This document shows, piece after piece, positions 36,216 through 50,176 of a stretch of DNA of 64,000 bases. Both the position numbers and the translations under genes were made by a program. Position 1 is the stretch's first letter. Each line of letters begins with the position of its first letter. The notes beneath the pieces were generated by a model, which was not told the origin of the DNA, made no database searches, and saw only the letters and a list, made by a program, of their open reading frames with translations. The DNA is from Phoronis australis (Eukaryota; Phoronida; Phoronidae): contig NMRA01000031.1 of the NCBI GenBank assembly GCA_002633005.1, forward strand, positions 806,996-870,995, given 5' to 3'.

Positions 36216-36909
36216 CCCAGAAAATGCCGAGAAGCATAGCATTACCAATACTAGAAAAGTGAAAATGTAAAATAGGTGTTGAAAAATGACCTCGCTCGTA
36301 CCACTTGTACGGGTGCGGACCATACGTTTGGCGTTATTTTCGGATTTTTTGTTTGAGCGTACATTTTATGAGCTCAAATTCTGGAATACGATTGGCAAAT
36401 ATGGTGTACATCTCTTATCTTCAAGCAAACATTTCTGCCTGTGTCGAGCGCTAGTTACAGTGTTTAATAATTTTTGTGCAATATTTGTTGCACTGTGTGG
36501 AATGTGTAGTGTGGAGGCTCGGCTGCTCGGAATTGTGTTATTATAGGGCAGGTTGTTCTAGACTAGAGTAACTCCTGTGAACACCACTATAATCACTAGT
36601 TACTGTTATACACACCAGCTTTGCCATGTTGGTGATCAGTCGTCTATTCTCTTTCTATACAGACAAACAGTTTTCGCTTTATTAATTTTCTTCCCTACTG
36701 CTTTTGCCTGTCATCTCAAGCTTTAAAAGGGAATAAACTGAGACACCGTCTGCCAATAGCTGTTACAAAGCCATGGCACCATAGATATTGATGGCACTGG
36801 GTTCCTTCTTGAGGTTAGTAACCATTTTTAGCTTGAGTTGAGACCACGCCATGTATTGCTGGCCACAACTGGTCAGTTTCAGTGGTCAAGATAGTATGGT
36901 CATCAGAGG

Positions 36910-37010
36910 AATTCCAGGTAATTTATTACAATGAATGGACAATGCCATGGCCTCCCAAGTAATTCTTGTAATGAATGGTCAATGGCATGGCCTCCCAAGT
37001 AATTATTGCC
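36910..37010. repeat. Imperfect ~41-bp direct repeat
   Basis: The phrase CATGGCCTCCCAAGTAATT and its upstream TGTAATGAATGG context occur twice in succession. Confidence 0.7.
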
Positions 37011-37289
37011 GGTTTTTACTCACCTTGTAGGTGTTCAGTCAAAGGGTCTTCAGTACAGGCCACAAAATGGTGAAACAGTGAAAAAGGGAAGAAAACTTTA
37101 CTTCATCATTTCCAAAGTTTATTTTGAATAACTGTCATCAATGGACACACAATGAAATTTGAGCTAACTTTAGCTTTTGGAAGTTGAAAATGTTTATTTT
37201 GGCTATTATTTTTCTTCAAATTTTAGGGGATTTTACAGTTGTTATCTTTGTGGTCATCTCACCACAGGTCCATTCATGGAAGTGACTTT

Positions 37290-37770
37290 AAGGCCTTTTC
37301 ATACTTTCTTAACTCTGGTATGAGCCGAGCATCATCATAAACTGTGAAATAAACTGAATTGTTCATACTAGCTTTGGTAGTTAACGGACATTGAAGTAAA
37401 TGGTAGGTGATGCTGTCGTCATTGAAGTAATTGCGAGATAGCATCCCATGCACGCTAAGATTTTTTCAGTGTGACAATTTGAGAACATTTATGTGTGCTA
37501 ATTGGCATAAAACTTATTTCTAATTCTATTGGTGATTACTCGAGCAAAACAGAAGCAACTATTAGCTTCAACACTGCCCTTTAATTGTTGACGATAACAG
37601 TGGCCTCTGGCGATAACTTCGATGGGACCAAAGTTGACCGTTCATACCACACTGCAGCGTTGATGTTCCGCTGTTAATCCACCTGTTTACTGCGAATTAA
37701 CTCAATGTTGATAACTTTGATCCAGGACCGAAGTTAACCATTCATACTGACCGCAACTACCCAAAACGTA
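37290..37770. mobile_element. TIR repeat family D, copy 1 (partial)
   Basis: Begins AAGGCCTTTTCATAC and shares long blocks in inverted orientation with 41546-42272. The blocks include the AACTGTGAA/TTAACGGAC part, the TTGGTGATTACTCGAGCAAAA part, the ATAACTTCGATGGGACC part and CATACTGACCGCAACTACCC. Confidence 0.6.
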
Positions 37771-38544
37771 GATGCCTGGCCATTGATATAAAAGAGCTTA
37801 TAGACATAAACATTTAGCCGAGTAATTATGAGCATATCGCAGTTTAGAAACACTTTATAGAAATTATATAAGAAACTAGCAGTTATGCGTACATTCTCAG
37901 AGACTGTGTTTTTGCACAAGTGAGGTTTAATTATTTCCGAAATAGTTGTGAGCATGAGCAGCACTGGACCAAACTTCTGTCAGTCTTAAGTCACTTTTTC
38001 ATGACACAGGCCCTTGGTATATAGCCCTGATTCAAATTCATTATGAGTTTGAGAGCTAGTGTCTGATAACCCTGGCAATTAACTGCGTTTGCTCAGAATT
38101 TTAATTACCTTTCTTTGTTGTTGTATCACATTTGGAAAATGGATACAAACTGTTCAGCCAACACAGATGTGAATTGCTTTTGTTTCTAAGTTTCAGATAC
38201 TTGAAATGTTTTGGTAAGTGCGTGTTAATGGCTCCCTGACAGAAGTTTGGCATGCCACATTAAGATATGCTAAGCGATGTTTATTTTCCTGTACATAAAA
38301 ACTTGTCCTAAAAGAACACTGTTTGCTGGCCTCCTGTGGAAGTTCTGAGGTACTTATCATGGTAACTTACTCATTCCTCAGAGCGTGTCCTTCCAAAGTT
38401 AATCTGGTGTTTCGTTTTGTGCTTTAGGTTTGTGGTGGGTCAGTGCCTTAGTCACAACTCTTTCTTGCTTCTGATTGTGGTAATTAATCTATTTGTTAGA
38501 ACAGTAACGCTATTATGTCTTAACCACAATGATTACTTTCTACA

Positions 38545-38610
38545 TGTGTGTGTGTGTGCGTGCGTGCGTGAGTGTGTGTGCGTGCGTGCGTGCGTGAGTG
38601 CGTGTGTATG
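38545..38610. repeat. (TG)n/(CGTG)n microsatellite
   Basis: Alternating TGTG, CGTG and GAGTG units. The open frame here is a repeat artefact. Confidence 0.9.
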
Positions 38611-38789
38611 AAGGACTTAATTGACAACAAGTCTGCATATTTAGCCAAAGATCTGCAACACTGCAGGTTTTAAGTCAGTAAAAGTTCATATTTTTTGAAA
38701 GAAGAAATCCTGAAGAATTTGGCTTTTTACCTGTAATCAGTTAGGTAATGTTGTTATGTCATTAGAAACATTAAGCACAAAAGATGTGT

Positions 38790-39115
38790 ACGTTTATAAC
38801 AAAGCAATGGTGTCAATAACATGATGAAGTTTTATTTGTATTATGTAAATATTCCAAGATGATATTTCAAAGACAGTTTGATAAAGTATCATTTTGTTTT
38901 ATGCAACTGTAGAATTTTTCACAGGTATCACACAGCTCTGTTTTTGTAGCCCCTCGTTTTAAAGTGGCGCATTATAAAAACAACTCTTAAAGTGTTTCAT
39001 ACAACATTGCATGAAATGATAAAGTTGATCAATGTGGAAGTGTCATTTGAATCCAGTCAACCATTTCTGAGATGATATTTGGAAGTTTGTCAAATTTGGA
39101 CATTTTTGGATCCAT
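38790..39115. repeat. Dispersed repeat family C, copy 2
   Basis: Diverged copy sharing TTTATGCAACTGTAG, TAGCCCCTCGTTTT, GTGGCGCATTATAAAAACA and AAATTTGGACATTTTTGG with the copies at 33470 and 54890. Confidence 0.5.
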
Positions 39116-40590
39116 CTTAACCTTGAAGTTGAAAGCTTTGACCTCAGGAAGCTTTCTAAGTTGTACACCAGACAATGTTCTTAATACTACTATATTGGCA
39201 ATTAGTGGCTGGTAAAAGTGCAATTTGACACTGCAAGTATGTATAAAGAGAAAACACAGTGAAATGGTTGTTAGGCTGATGTTCTCCGTAATATGATTTA
39301 TATTTTTGCCAAAAGAAATTGGATCTGATTACTTTACTCTAAAAATAATGTTTTTGTTGAAAACTTTTTTTTTAGACAGTTAACTGTATGTTAGAGCATT
39401 TAAGCCACCATACCGTAGTGTCTTCAGAGAATGGAATACTTATTTGATGACACTACTGGATGGATAAGGAATTGAGAAAGCAACACCATCAAGAAACTCA
39501 AATGTGACGAAGTTTTCAATGTCATGGCGACCGACTGAGTGAGACTGACCATATCAAATTGTTTGGACCTGTATAAGTTTGTAGCCAGGGAAAAACAAAA
39601 TGACATGGTGCTGTTGTAAATTTGTAATATTAAGAATTTTGCATGTCAGGGAAGGCTTTTGTTTTTAAAATTTACTTATTCTTCTGTGAAATAGATAGTA
39701 ATTTGATCGTATTAATGAAGAAACATACACTTATCAAAAATGCTATAAGATTTGTGTGTCCAACCTAGCTGAACTTATTGTTTTAGCCTGAAAGGGCCAC
39801 TTAGTGCCCATGACTGTAAAAAGTGTCTTAAGTTTGTTAAATTTTATTTCATTGTAGATCATACAACTGTAAAACATTACCTGCACACAACACTTTTTGA
39901 GATATTTACTATTAACCAATGTCTGTTTTCTAAATAAATGAATGAATTCATTTGCGGTGCATTAATGTCATTTTGCAGTGTAGGTAAATTTAGTTTAGAT
40001 TTCATTTTTTAATGTCAGACGAAACTGAACACCAAAGCTCATTAAGGAAGTCGATGTGAGACTTGTCAGTTGTCTTGCAATGAAACTTTGTGGCCAATAA
40101 TACCCACCTGCGTGGCTGGCAGGCTTGACGCCCCATAAACGTTGCATGTGACGGCTGGCTAGGCATCAGAATGGGCTTGTTCTCACATTGAGCGCCACAT
40201 GGCAAATTTTATGAAAATAATGTTCTAATTGATGTGAAATGATGCTTGTCTAGTCAGCTGGTTTTTAAGTGCAAGTCAGCTTGAATTGATGTTGAAATTG
40301 AATTTTTGATATATGTGTGTAAAGTTGAGATGAATAGTGCTGAACATTGAGGACGTTTTGTAAGAGGGAGTTTGCTTTTTAATTGAGATTGTAATTAATG
40401 CATACCGTACTTATGTCTCTGTATGTGCCTGCTGTCAGCCTGCAGAGATAAAACAGCACTCTCCTTGACCATGCTGTTAAGAGTTGTGCTTAAGATATTT
40501 TTTTACAAGTGATACCCTGGTATGTCATTTTCCAGTTTGACCAATAGTGACCCCTGTTATCAAGTCAGTTGAGGTTTCTGTATGCATATG

Positions 40591-40615
40591 GGGGGGGGGG
40601 GGNGGGGGGGGGGGG
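40591..40615. repeat. Poly-G run interrupted by one N
   Basis: Twelve G, one N (40603) and twelve G. The true length is unknown, because homopolymers of this size are poorly sequenced. Confidence 0.95.
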
Positions 40616-40911
40616 TGAACATAAGTTCCACACAACAACATCATGTTCTTTTAAACAGTTGCTTTCTATCAGTTGGTGATTGAAATAGACACTTGACACT
40701 TTCTGTCAAACTTTCTGCAAGTGGCTGTAAATACAGGAAACATATTGTTGAAGGAATATCATTTATACCAACCGGTGATTTTTTAGTGCATTTTTATTAA
40801 AGGTGCAGATCCCTGGTAACCGCGGAGATACATTTTCCAAATTACTGTTGTTCCTTTGACATGTTTTCACTCTCCATCGAACAATAGATCGCGCTGTCGC
40901 ATATATCCCAG

Positions 40912-41100
40912 CAGGCCTTTATCCAGGATTTCGAAAATAGGGTGTCCAAAATGGGGTTCCCAATATTCCAGGGCGTCTATGATTCTGACGCGTAACCCCC
41001 CACCCCCAGCAATCACCCCCAAACACACAGATTTTTTAACCAAGACGCTGCATCCCAGCGTCTTGGTTCAACAACAACGACTTACACTGACTGTGTTCAA
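40912..41100. mobile_element. hAT-like MITE family B, copy 1 (partial)
   Basis: Starts CAGGCCTTTATCCAGGATTT and continues GAAAATAGGGTGTCCAAAAT, as do the copies at 50177 and (reverse) 54224. The right terminus was not found. It includes a perfect hairpin at 41038-41068 that is absent from the other copies. Confidence 0.6.
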
Positions 41101-41545
41101 TAGTTAGCTCTATGGAACTCAATGTAAAATCAAGATGTGAGCATGTTGCTGAGCCTTGCAAATCCTATTCTATTCTCACCAGGGAAACAGTAATGAACTA
41201 AGATATTGCTTTCAAACTTCGAAGTAGCTGTGAATGTCTGAAGAAGATGTAGAAAGAAGGTGGACCTAGGCTCTTTAAAAAGTTATCCACCTATCTGCCT
41301 TCCGTGATTTTCGTTATCAGAAATACTATTTGAATTGAACCTAAAATTGCTATGAATTGATCTCAACTTACACCTTAGGAGTTGCGATTTCTGAGCTTCA
41401 TAGCTATGGATGCTTGTGAGAGAGAAATTTGAAATGTGGGGTTGACGTATTTCTTATTGTATTTTATAGTCTACCATGAACAAAATGGCCCTAGGCCTCA
41501 CCTGGCTCAGACTAATCAGTCATTGCATCATAGGCAAAATAGTTC

Positions 41546-42272
41546 AAAAGGTCCTTTCACAATAACATCCATGTTTTGGGTAGTTGCAGTCAGTATGAAC
41601 AGTTAATGTGGGTTTTGTACTGAAGTTAACAGTGCCTGTTAACTGGTGGATTTTATAGTGGAGCCTGGACACTATGATGCAGTATGAATGGTCAATATCA
41701 GTCCCATCGAAGTTATTGCCAGGGGCCGCTGTTGTCATCAACAATTATAAGGCAATATCGTTGCTAATAGTTGCTTTCATTTTGCTCGAATAATCACCAA
41801 TCGAATTAGAAATAAGTTTTATGTCAATTAGCACATGCAAATGTCCCCAAATTGTCACATTTTAATCTTAGCGTGAACTCGATGCATCATCGCCACCTTG
41901 CGATTGTAAACGGTGAAATCAATTTAGGACATAATGTGGCCGACAATTGAAATTTGTTTTCGTCATTTTTCCAAGAAAGACATGTAGCACCAAATTATAT
42001 GATTTTCCACAAGTACAATCAAATAAAGTTTTGAAAATGTGTTGGCAATCACAAGCAGGTTGGAAGCCCTTGAAAAATTAAAAAAGGTCTTTTGGCAATT
42101 ATTTTTGTCCCAATTTGGTGTGATTTTACCGTACGTAGATGACAACAGCGTCATCTACCATTTACTTTGAGGTCCGTTAACTACCGATGCTGGTACGAAT
42201 GGTTCAATTAACTTCGCAGTTTACGTCAATGCTCTGCTCAGACCGGAGTTAAGTCAGTATGAAAGGGCCTTT
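41546..42272. mobile_element. TIR repeat family D, copy 2 (727 bp)
   Basis: The left end AAAAGGTCCTTTCAC is matched, inward from the right end, by AAAGGCCCTTTCATAC. The interior is an inverted relative of 37290-37770. A third, partial relative with GTATGAAAGGGCC at its edge ends near 46595. No coding capacity. Confidence 0.65.
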
Positions 42273-42676
42273 AATAGAAGTTACATATTTGTAAAATATT
42301 TGATTATGGCAAATAAAAAATGCACATTTAATATTACGTATTTTTCATTTCTTTAATTTTGTTTTGGTTTGTTAAACAACATAAATTATACTTTTCGCAT
42401 CTGCGGAAGAATGCCAAAATAAGATTGACCTACTGGAATAATGCCGGGAGGTCACGCTGAACTCGTTATTACAAAGTGTGGGCAATTGGACTGTTATTAA
42501 CTGACTTCTTGTGCTTCTTACAAATCTGACAATGCTGTCCAGTGGTGTGTTGTTTACTCACTCAAAGACGCGGTTTGCAAGCTATGATGTGTTTGGCCGA
42601 ATTGTTCACAAAAATCATGTAGTTAACATTCCTGATTGTGAAGTAGGCCTTTCGTGGGGATTGGTTGGCAATGTTA

Positions 42677-43644
42677 CAGTGGCGGATCTAGGATATCACA
42701 AGGGGGGGCTAACATTTTTTTCTGTAAGCATTTGCGCAAACCACGATTGTAGATGCGTATAGCACAGAATAGGAGGAGGTCGGGAGGGGGGTTCGCCCCC
42801 CCCTCCCGATCAAGCATTTTCCTTGATTCCTATTCCTGAAGTATTATCCAAGAAAAAAGGAGAACGTGTCAAACAGGAAAAACTGCACACACCACAGTCT
42901 CGAACTCTCAACCTGGCGGATAGAGCGTGCGTGCTTTACCACAACACCACCATGATTTAACTCTTAATCAAATACTAAGAGACCTACTTGTTTATGGTCC
43001 ACAGCGTTTATGCGTGAAACCTACTTCTTTTTGTAATGCTTATTACACGTTTTATATTTTCTGCACTCAGTTCATAACAAATTTGTTGTATTTAAAATAG
43101 TCTTCAAATGCCCAAAAGACCAAATCCGTTTTTCGTGTTGGCAATAATGACGGGATTGTTTTGGAAATCGTCTTAAGTTGAGGTTTGACGAAGAGATAAT
43201 TATGAGTTTCTGAGTGATTCACTATGGCTTCGATTAAAATTCACATCTTACCAGCAGCTTCTGTTTTTTCATCGTCACTCGGATTCCATTTTCTTTAAAA
43301 AATGAAGTAAATTTTCTTCATTGCACAGTGAAGCAGACGACGGAAACGGAGTCGTAGTGTGCATTGCCACTGCCAGTCGCCTGGGATATCGCGGGAGAGC
43401 CTATACTTAGCCATAGTTTTGTTACGATTGCACCGTGTTCCGAATTTGACACTTAAAATTGGATCTGAGCCCCCCCCAAACACTAAAACTGCACACATTT
43501 AAATCTTGTTTGATCCGTATAATTTTAATTATCTGGGTTAGTTAATAAACTCAACATTTCTCTACGCTCTTGCTGTTTTATTTTTTTGCTGCAGCCAAGG
43601 GGGGGGGGGGGCGTGACCCCTGCCCCCCCCTAAATCCGCTTATG
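42677..43644. mobile_element. 968-bp inverted-repeat element with 5-bp target duplication
   Basis: The left end is CAGTGGCGGATCTAGG, and the right end read inward is CATAAGCGGATTTAGGGG (same GCGGAT-TAGG core). TGTTA is directly repeated at 42672-42676 and 43645-43649. The element contains G runs near both ends, a minus-strand tRNA-like stretch at ~42890-42960, and a minus-strand block (43295-43600) reused at 50376-50695. No transposase was seen. Confidence 0.75.
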
Positions 43645-46194
43645 TGTTAGGAAGAACCGATACATTATTTTAGGGAAAATACTAAACTCCAATAAATTAA
43701 TATGTTGAAGGCTATAAGCATATGTGGCTGGTAACAGGTTGTACTGTTGGGTAGTAAAGGGTGGTGGATACTTAAATGTCTACACACACCTGTGAATTTC
43801 GGTGTGTACCAGTAGATTGGCTCATGCGGTATTTGGAATAGCACTATATGACAACATGGCGTTTGATGCAGCAGTAACGTAACTGTCATTGCCATGTCCA
43901 ACTGGTCCATTCACCCCTCCGTTGTGTTCACATATCCTAAGGGCAACAACTTGTTTAATGGTTCAAAAATTCATGTGTATGTTATTTTTTGTGTCGGCTG
44001 TTTTGAACTGAACAGGACACTAACAAAAATTATCATTGATAATAATATTGTGGATTTAGCATGCGTTATTATGTCTATGTTTTTATCTCGATTTGATGCA
44101 AACTTATTTTGAACATTAGTTTTATGTTTTATGTCCTATGTTGAAGTACAGAGAATGGATTTCCTGTGACATCTTAAATATAATTATTTACTGCATGGTT
44201 AACTGACGATCATAATTTGGATGCTAGACCAAAATTAACCATTTAAACTGACTGGTGACACTCCTCAAACATTGGATACTTGCAGAGAATGGGGTCCCCA
44301 TAAGTCCCTGGGAGATGATGACATTCTGTGACATTTGCTTGCCGGGAATTCTGTGACATTTTGAGAATTCTGTATAGTTTGTCGAGTTTACAGTTACTTT
44401 AGGATGCATCAAGTGGTAGTTCGTTTTTTCACAAATTGTAAAATTATGGATTTCATCTCTGACAAATATTGTGTCTTGCATATGTGACAAAAGCAAAGTT
44501 GATATGTATTACATATGCAAAAAGAACTTTAAAAGTTGAGACTTCACTGTGACATTCAGTTTTGAGATGTGACAAATATTGACTGAGAATCCATTCTGTT
44601 TAAGAACTTACTCTGATTATTTTTATTCAAAATGATTAAATTATATAGAAGTGTAATGAAAATTCCGAATAAGCAGAAAATTTTCCTAATTTCAGACACT
44701 GAAAATTAGTTATTTCCTTAAAACTATGTGGCTATGTCTTTGATTTTCAAATGCCAGTATATATGAACGAAATTTTGTTGTGAATCCAAAGCTGTGAAAG
44801 TTTCATCATTGTTCGACAAGCATTGATGTTGACGGAAATTTTTACGACACTTTAACGTTGAACCAGTGTCTTGATTGCGTGACCAATGAGACCTTGCAGT
44901 CCAACTTGGGCTGTTTTGTGCAGGTGTTGTGAGCTACCTGGCAGTTGAGCTTAGAAATAATAAGATTTATGGCCCATGTTACACCAGTTAGTGTCTGCTT
45001 GGCTAAGCTCCCTGTTGCTTGCTTATTAAAAGCTGTTCAGCAAAGGATACACAGCCACTGTTGACTCAGCTTGGTTGATTGTGCATATTATGGCTAGTCT
45101 CCATTATCCCTATACTTGTGTTTTCTTTCATGATGTGTAGATGTATTAATGTGAGTGCCAGCATTGCTGCAGCATTGTCCATGTTTTCAAATGTCTAATC
45201 AAAAGCATATTTCACATTATCCCATGAATAGCCCAGATTGTATGTGACTCATTCATTCATAGAAATAGCACTGAATGTGATACCCCAGCTTGGCTTTGTT
45301 TAGGGACTAGTTTACACCCCAGGTGTTCATTAATTGTGGGAAATCACCTTCATCTTGGCCTACTTGTTCATTTTCCTGAATATTAATGTGATGGCCACTG
45401 ATCAGGTGAGACAGTTTTGTCTTGTACTATTATACCATTACAACAGACTGAATTAGTAATGTGTTTACAGTCTTAGTACAGACACTTTCTGTGACTTACC
45501 CTACATTCTCACCTTTCCTGGAATGTCTTTTCAGGTGTTCCCATTTGTTGAATGAATTATGTAAAAGGAACAGGGTTATACATGAACTTCAGTAATCTTG
45601 AGGTAAGTGATTTTCTTGAATTTGAACTTTCCCTTTTTGTTACTGCTTTGTCTTCACACCACCAAATTATCATCTTGATCCTTTCAAAGGTACTATATTG
45701 TAAATAGTGGCATATCAGACTAAGGACCTCACTTTTGACAGGGTCTCATATCTCCAACATGAAGCTGGTGGTACATATCACTGGCCCTCTTGTTAAAGCC
45801 CTTTCCCGCCAATGTCGACGTTTCAGTGTAAAGAAGAACATTGGCCAGTGGGAATGCTTAAATTCAGCTGAGATGTTGACTTCTTAGTAAGGTAATGAAT
45901 TTTTCAGTGAAGCAGTTGATACATGATGGCAGATGCGATTCTCAGCTTTAGTGTCATACAAGTTATCTGCAGACATGTGTTGTGTTAAAAATCTGCAAAT
46001 ATTTCCTTCAAATATTCTGCATCCTAGTACTATACACATTTCATTTCAGTTAGGTACTGGACTCTTTATCATTAAATAATTTAAGTTCGCTGCCGCTGAT
46101 TTATTTTTGGATCACCTTTTGTTGCCAAAAGGAAAACCTTAGGCGCACGTAAAACAGCTCTAGTAATATCCTTGGGTCAATGGTTTGGAGAATG

Positions 46195-46597
46195 TCGGTT
46201 GCTATGTAACATCACTGTCGGATCTGAGTTAACAGTGTTCATTTACTTCACAGTTAACTAACAGATTCAACAATGGAACGTAGACTTCATCAAAACCGTA
46301 TGAACGCTTAACTTCAGTGTCATGGGCAGGTTTCTATCTATATCAGTACGTCTTGCGATTTGATTTGATATATTTGTTCAAATATTCACTATTCTACCTA
46401 TTTACTTCATTTAAAACCTTTATCATCCGACCACTTGTATCATACTTCAAATTAAAAAGATCGCTCCTGCATTATGTTTTTGGAGCGCCATCGTCTGATA
46501 ACAAGTCACACCTAACTACAATAACTTGGGTGTCCACTAACTGCGAAAGCTGGTGTGAAAGGTTCAACTATCGTTGCAGTGGGTATGAAAGGGCCGT
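46195..46597. repeat. TIR repeat family D, partial relative
   Basis: Short blocks TTAACTTCAGTG-like, CGTTGCAGTGGGTATGAAAG and GGGCC resemble the end of family D. The copy is degraded. Confidence 0.4.
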
Positions 46598-49499
46598 AAG
46601 ACCACGGTATTTCAAAAGTTTATGTTTTGACTGAAACTTGGTACTTATCCACTTTGTCTTGTTACAAACATGAAGTGGAATACTTTAGCCATCTTGGAGT
46701 TTAAAAGTAATGCCATAATTTCCTGAAATGTTGAATTTTAACGACTTGAAAATGTTTTTTCTGAATATGAACTTCAGATGCTAATTCCAGACAATCTTTA
46801 AAATTCAGAAATGAGCAGTTTCTGTGTAAATTGCAAATTTATAAATACTTGTAATTCACAAAGTTCTGAAGTGAATTAATCATTGAATTTTAATTTATGA
46901 ACAGTTTGACGTGGTTAAAATATTTGTCTACTCGAAAGTGTCACACCGCCAAATAAATCGGTTCCTTTGTCCCAATAGCCAGTTTGAAGTTGACAAGACC
47001 ATGAGCAAATACAGTCATTGAACTACTAATATAAAATATCAGGCAGGAGTTAAATCTTCAGCCTGTTGATTCTTCTACTTGGGTTTTTACATTTGATCTG
47101 TGCTGAAAAGGCTGTTTATAGGAAACTAGACAAAGCACCTTTTTAATAAGGTTAAATAAATACTTCTAAATGCTTGGGTCCACAAAAGGTTATAAGTGTT
47201 CGTGGATAGCAATGAACAATTGTGCTGGTTGTGGTACCTCTTCAGGTAAACACTAGCCTAGCTAAATCAACAGTTGTGTGTGCACTGGAGTGCTAGACCC
47301 AACTTGAACAATGGGTTGCAACTGGTGTTTTTCAATGTTCTCTTCCTTTGTTGGTTAATTGCGTGGAAATACAGTTTTATTGACACACTGGCAAAGCATA
47401 CAGCCATTGGAGAGTTCAACAAGTTGAGATATGAGCTTGGAACTAACTGAGCACTCTCTCTCAAGGAAGCAATATGACTTTTGTCTCGGAAACCAGATCA
47501 CCTCATGTCTGAAGTAGGGTACTCACATTTTGCTGAAAGACTATATGGTTGGATTAAGCTAACTTTTATATATAAGATTCAGGTAGGTCATATTACTTGT
47601 ATTTAGGTTCACAATTTAATTATTGTTAAAGAACGTCCATTAACGACGAAAGATAATTCAGAAATTCGAGCCACTTTTCTGTCAATCATTAAGGATAAAA
47701 TGAAAAAATGAGATAAAACTTAAAAACAGCTGATGCAAAATTTCTTTTGTTCACCAAGGAAGGTCATCTCTTGGCCTATAGATTTGTGTCTGCCAGTACC
47801 TGGTTTAAAGCTTCAAATTTTCTGCTGTGGTAATTGCGTGTCCCTCTCTTTATCCTCTCACCAGAGCTCCTTTCAAACTAGTCCAACTGTGCATCTGACT
47901 ATTATAAGCTACTGCCTGCATTCCCTTGAAGTTTCCTTTGAATCTAATAGGTCATTATTGAGGTGTTTAATGCCAGTCATTAAAGGAAAGCAGTGCCCTG
48001 CCCAGACCCAGTGTCTCCTAATCAAGTCAATGGGTAAACTATAACCCACAACTTGATCCTGTAAAAGGCCTCAAGTGTTAGGTTGTGGCGCTGATTTTAT
48101 TGGATTCAGTTGTGTTGTTTTGTACCATGAGCTTTCTGGTTTTGTTCGAAATGGTTGGACTGTAATTTTTGTTTCACACATGGATAGGCTGGGACTTTGT
48201 TGTTTTTTTTTACAAAAGTCATTTAATTATCCCCACTGCACAACATTATCTGTATGACATCATGGTGAGTGGTTATGGATAAAAAGAAGGTGTCACAAAA
48301 GAATCGAAGGAGTTCAGTAAGATACCACTGCTAAATTGGTATGATAAGAATAGTAGGTGGAGCTACGGTATACATTTGTTCAACAAAACATAGCGCCATC
48401 TAGTGACACTGCTTATGTCAATGACTGGTGTGTAGCAAAACCAAAATGGTAACTTTTGTGTCGTATTCTTTTCAGCTCCTTTTAACAAGATTTGGTGTAA
48501 ACCGCAAATTTTTTAATATCTGACTTTAATGAACTCATGAAAACTGTTGGCTGCATGTTAATGATTTTTTTTTTTGATGCAAAATAATTAAGAATGCTCT
48601 TCAGTAAATGTCCGGTTCTTTTTCAACACACTCCATACATCTTCCAATATTTGTTTGCATGGAGTTACAGCTGACTGTAATGCTTAGGTAGAAATTCTCT
48701 AGTTCGAGCTGAAAATTTTACTGTTTTGCTGAAGGTCGGAGCTTTTACCAATTGGTCCTCTCAAAATCAAGGAGACAACCGTTCACCTTCATGTTGCACA
48801 CCACGGCGACTCATGAAAACATATTTTAATAACTGCCAAGTCTTTTTTCAGACTGTTTTGATACAAAACGCACTGTCCCACATATGAGAAATATGATATA
48901 AACGCTAAAATCACCTGTTTGCCAATTTTCAGAATCAAGAAAATTAAAATTCTGCTGGAATATTGGAGGCTCTAATTGTAGAGTCTGTCCCAAATGGGTG
49001 AATTTTTACTGTGCAGTAATAAAGTATTTCTAACAGAAACTTGTTCTCCTGCAAAATATGCTACACCACCTTTCAATAGGATTGTGAAAGTGGTGGGGCT
49101 GTATTGAGACTACTCTGTTGTTTTCAGACCAACTAAACCCTAGTGTAACTTTCTATAGTTGTAATTATTGCAAACAGACAATTAAGACTGTTGTAACCCT
49201 AGTTCATGCTTTTTGTCGCTAGTCCTCACTGCTGAAACTTTCCGATTCATCCCAGTTAGTTCCATGGTGGGCCATTGTTTCCAAAGAGATTTGACTACAA
49301 CGCCACCTTCAGAGTTACAACTTTTTCAACTTCCGTGTTGACACCGAACTACAAGGATTGAGACCTCTCACTGAACCACCCTCCCAGAGGATTATAACCA
49401 GGCTACAGTTGCAGCTTTTAATTAGACATGGATCGGGAAAGCTCATCAAAAATATCTTTTAAACAATTACCGTAATTACAAAAGAACCATCTCGCAATG

Positions 49500-49625
49500 T
49501 CTACAACAGTTACACTAGTTTGAATAGCATTTACACAGCCACGGAACCTAGCGACAACTTGTTCCAGGAGTAACTTGTTCTAGGGTAAGTCTATGTGTGG
49601 ATCGCACTATACAGTGTTTGCCAAA
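49500..49625. repeat. Partial second copy of the TACCCTAGAACAA element
   Basis: Carries TTGTTCCAGGAGTAACTTGT then TCTAGGGTAAG, matching the right end of the element at 12140-12350 in the same orientation. Confidence 0.65.
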
Positions 49626-50176
49626 CTAACTAGGATTTGTTTTGATGTGCTCTTGTGTTGTTTAGAGGTTTTCTTAGGTCATGATAACAGCTAATGGTTG
49701 TCTGTGAGGTCAAGAGATTAGCTTGTGATAGCCTGTGTACCATATGTCAGGCCTAGGTAGGGTACTGTTTGATAATGGGTCTTTGTACATTCTATCACAT
49801 TGGCAGTGGGATCTGCAGGACAGATGGGGAATGAAAGTGTTCATTGTGCCTTTCTAACACCAGGCATGTTCTAGGAAGAAGTGGTGTTTTGTCTAAAGTT
49901 TTATTTATTAGGAAGATTAAAATATTCTTTATTTAGCATTCTCACCAGGCTTTTTGTGAGCCCCACGCTCAAATTAAGTCCCACGGTCAATTTGTGATCG
50001 AGTGTAATACCAGAGTTGTGCTTTGCTGGACTTGATTTGTATAACTTGAGTTTCCAGTCACATTTTCAGACAATATTTTGAAGTATCTTATATGTGGTCG
50101 AATATATGTGTACATTGGTGAATATTTGAAAACTTATTATACCACAACTTGTGTTCATATTGACAGTAACCCCTAC

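Noticed and set aside
36792-36814. A receptor start MALGSFL with a GTTAGT donor in the right phase for 54026
   Set aside because: Only seven residues before the junction, too short for a signal peptide. The phase match is expected by chance one time in three.
45535-45602. First coding exon of the receptor (good acceptor and GTAAGT donor)
   Set aside because: Its frame ends in phase 0, while 54026 needs two bases from the previous exon. The joined reading would stop, and the peptide is not a signal sequence. At most a 5' UTR exon.
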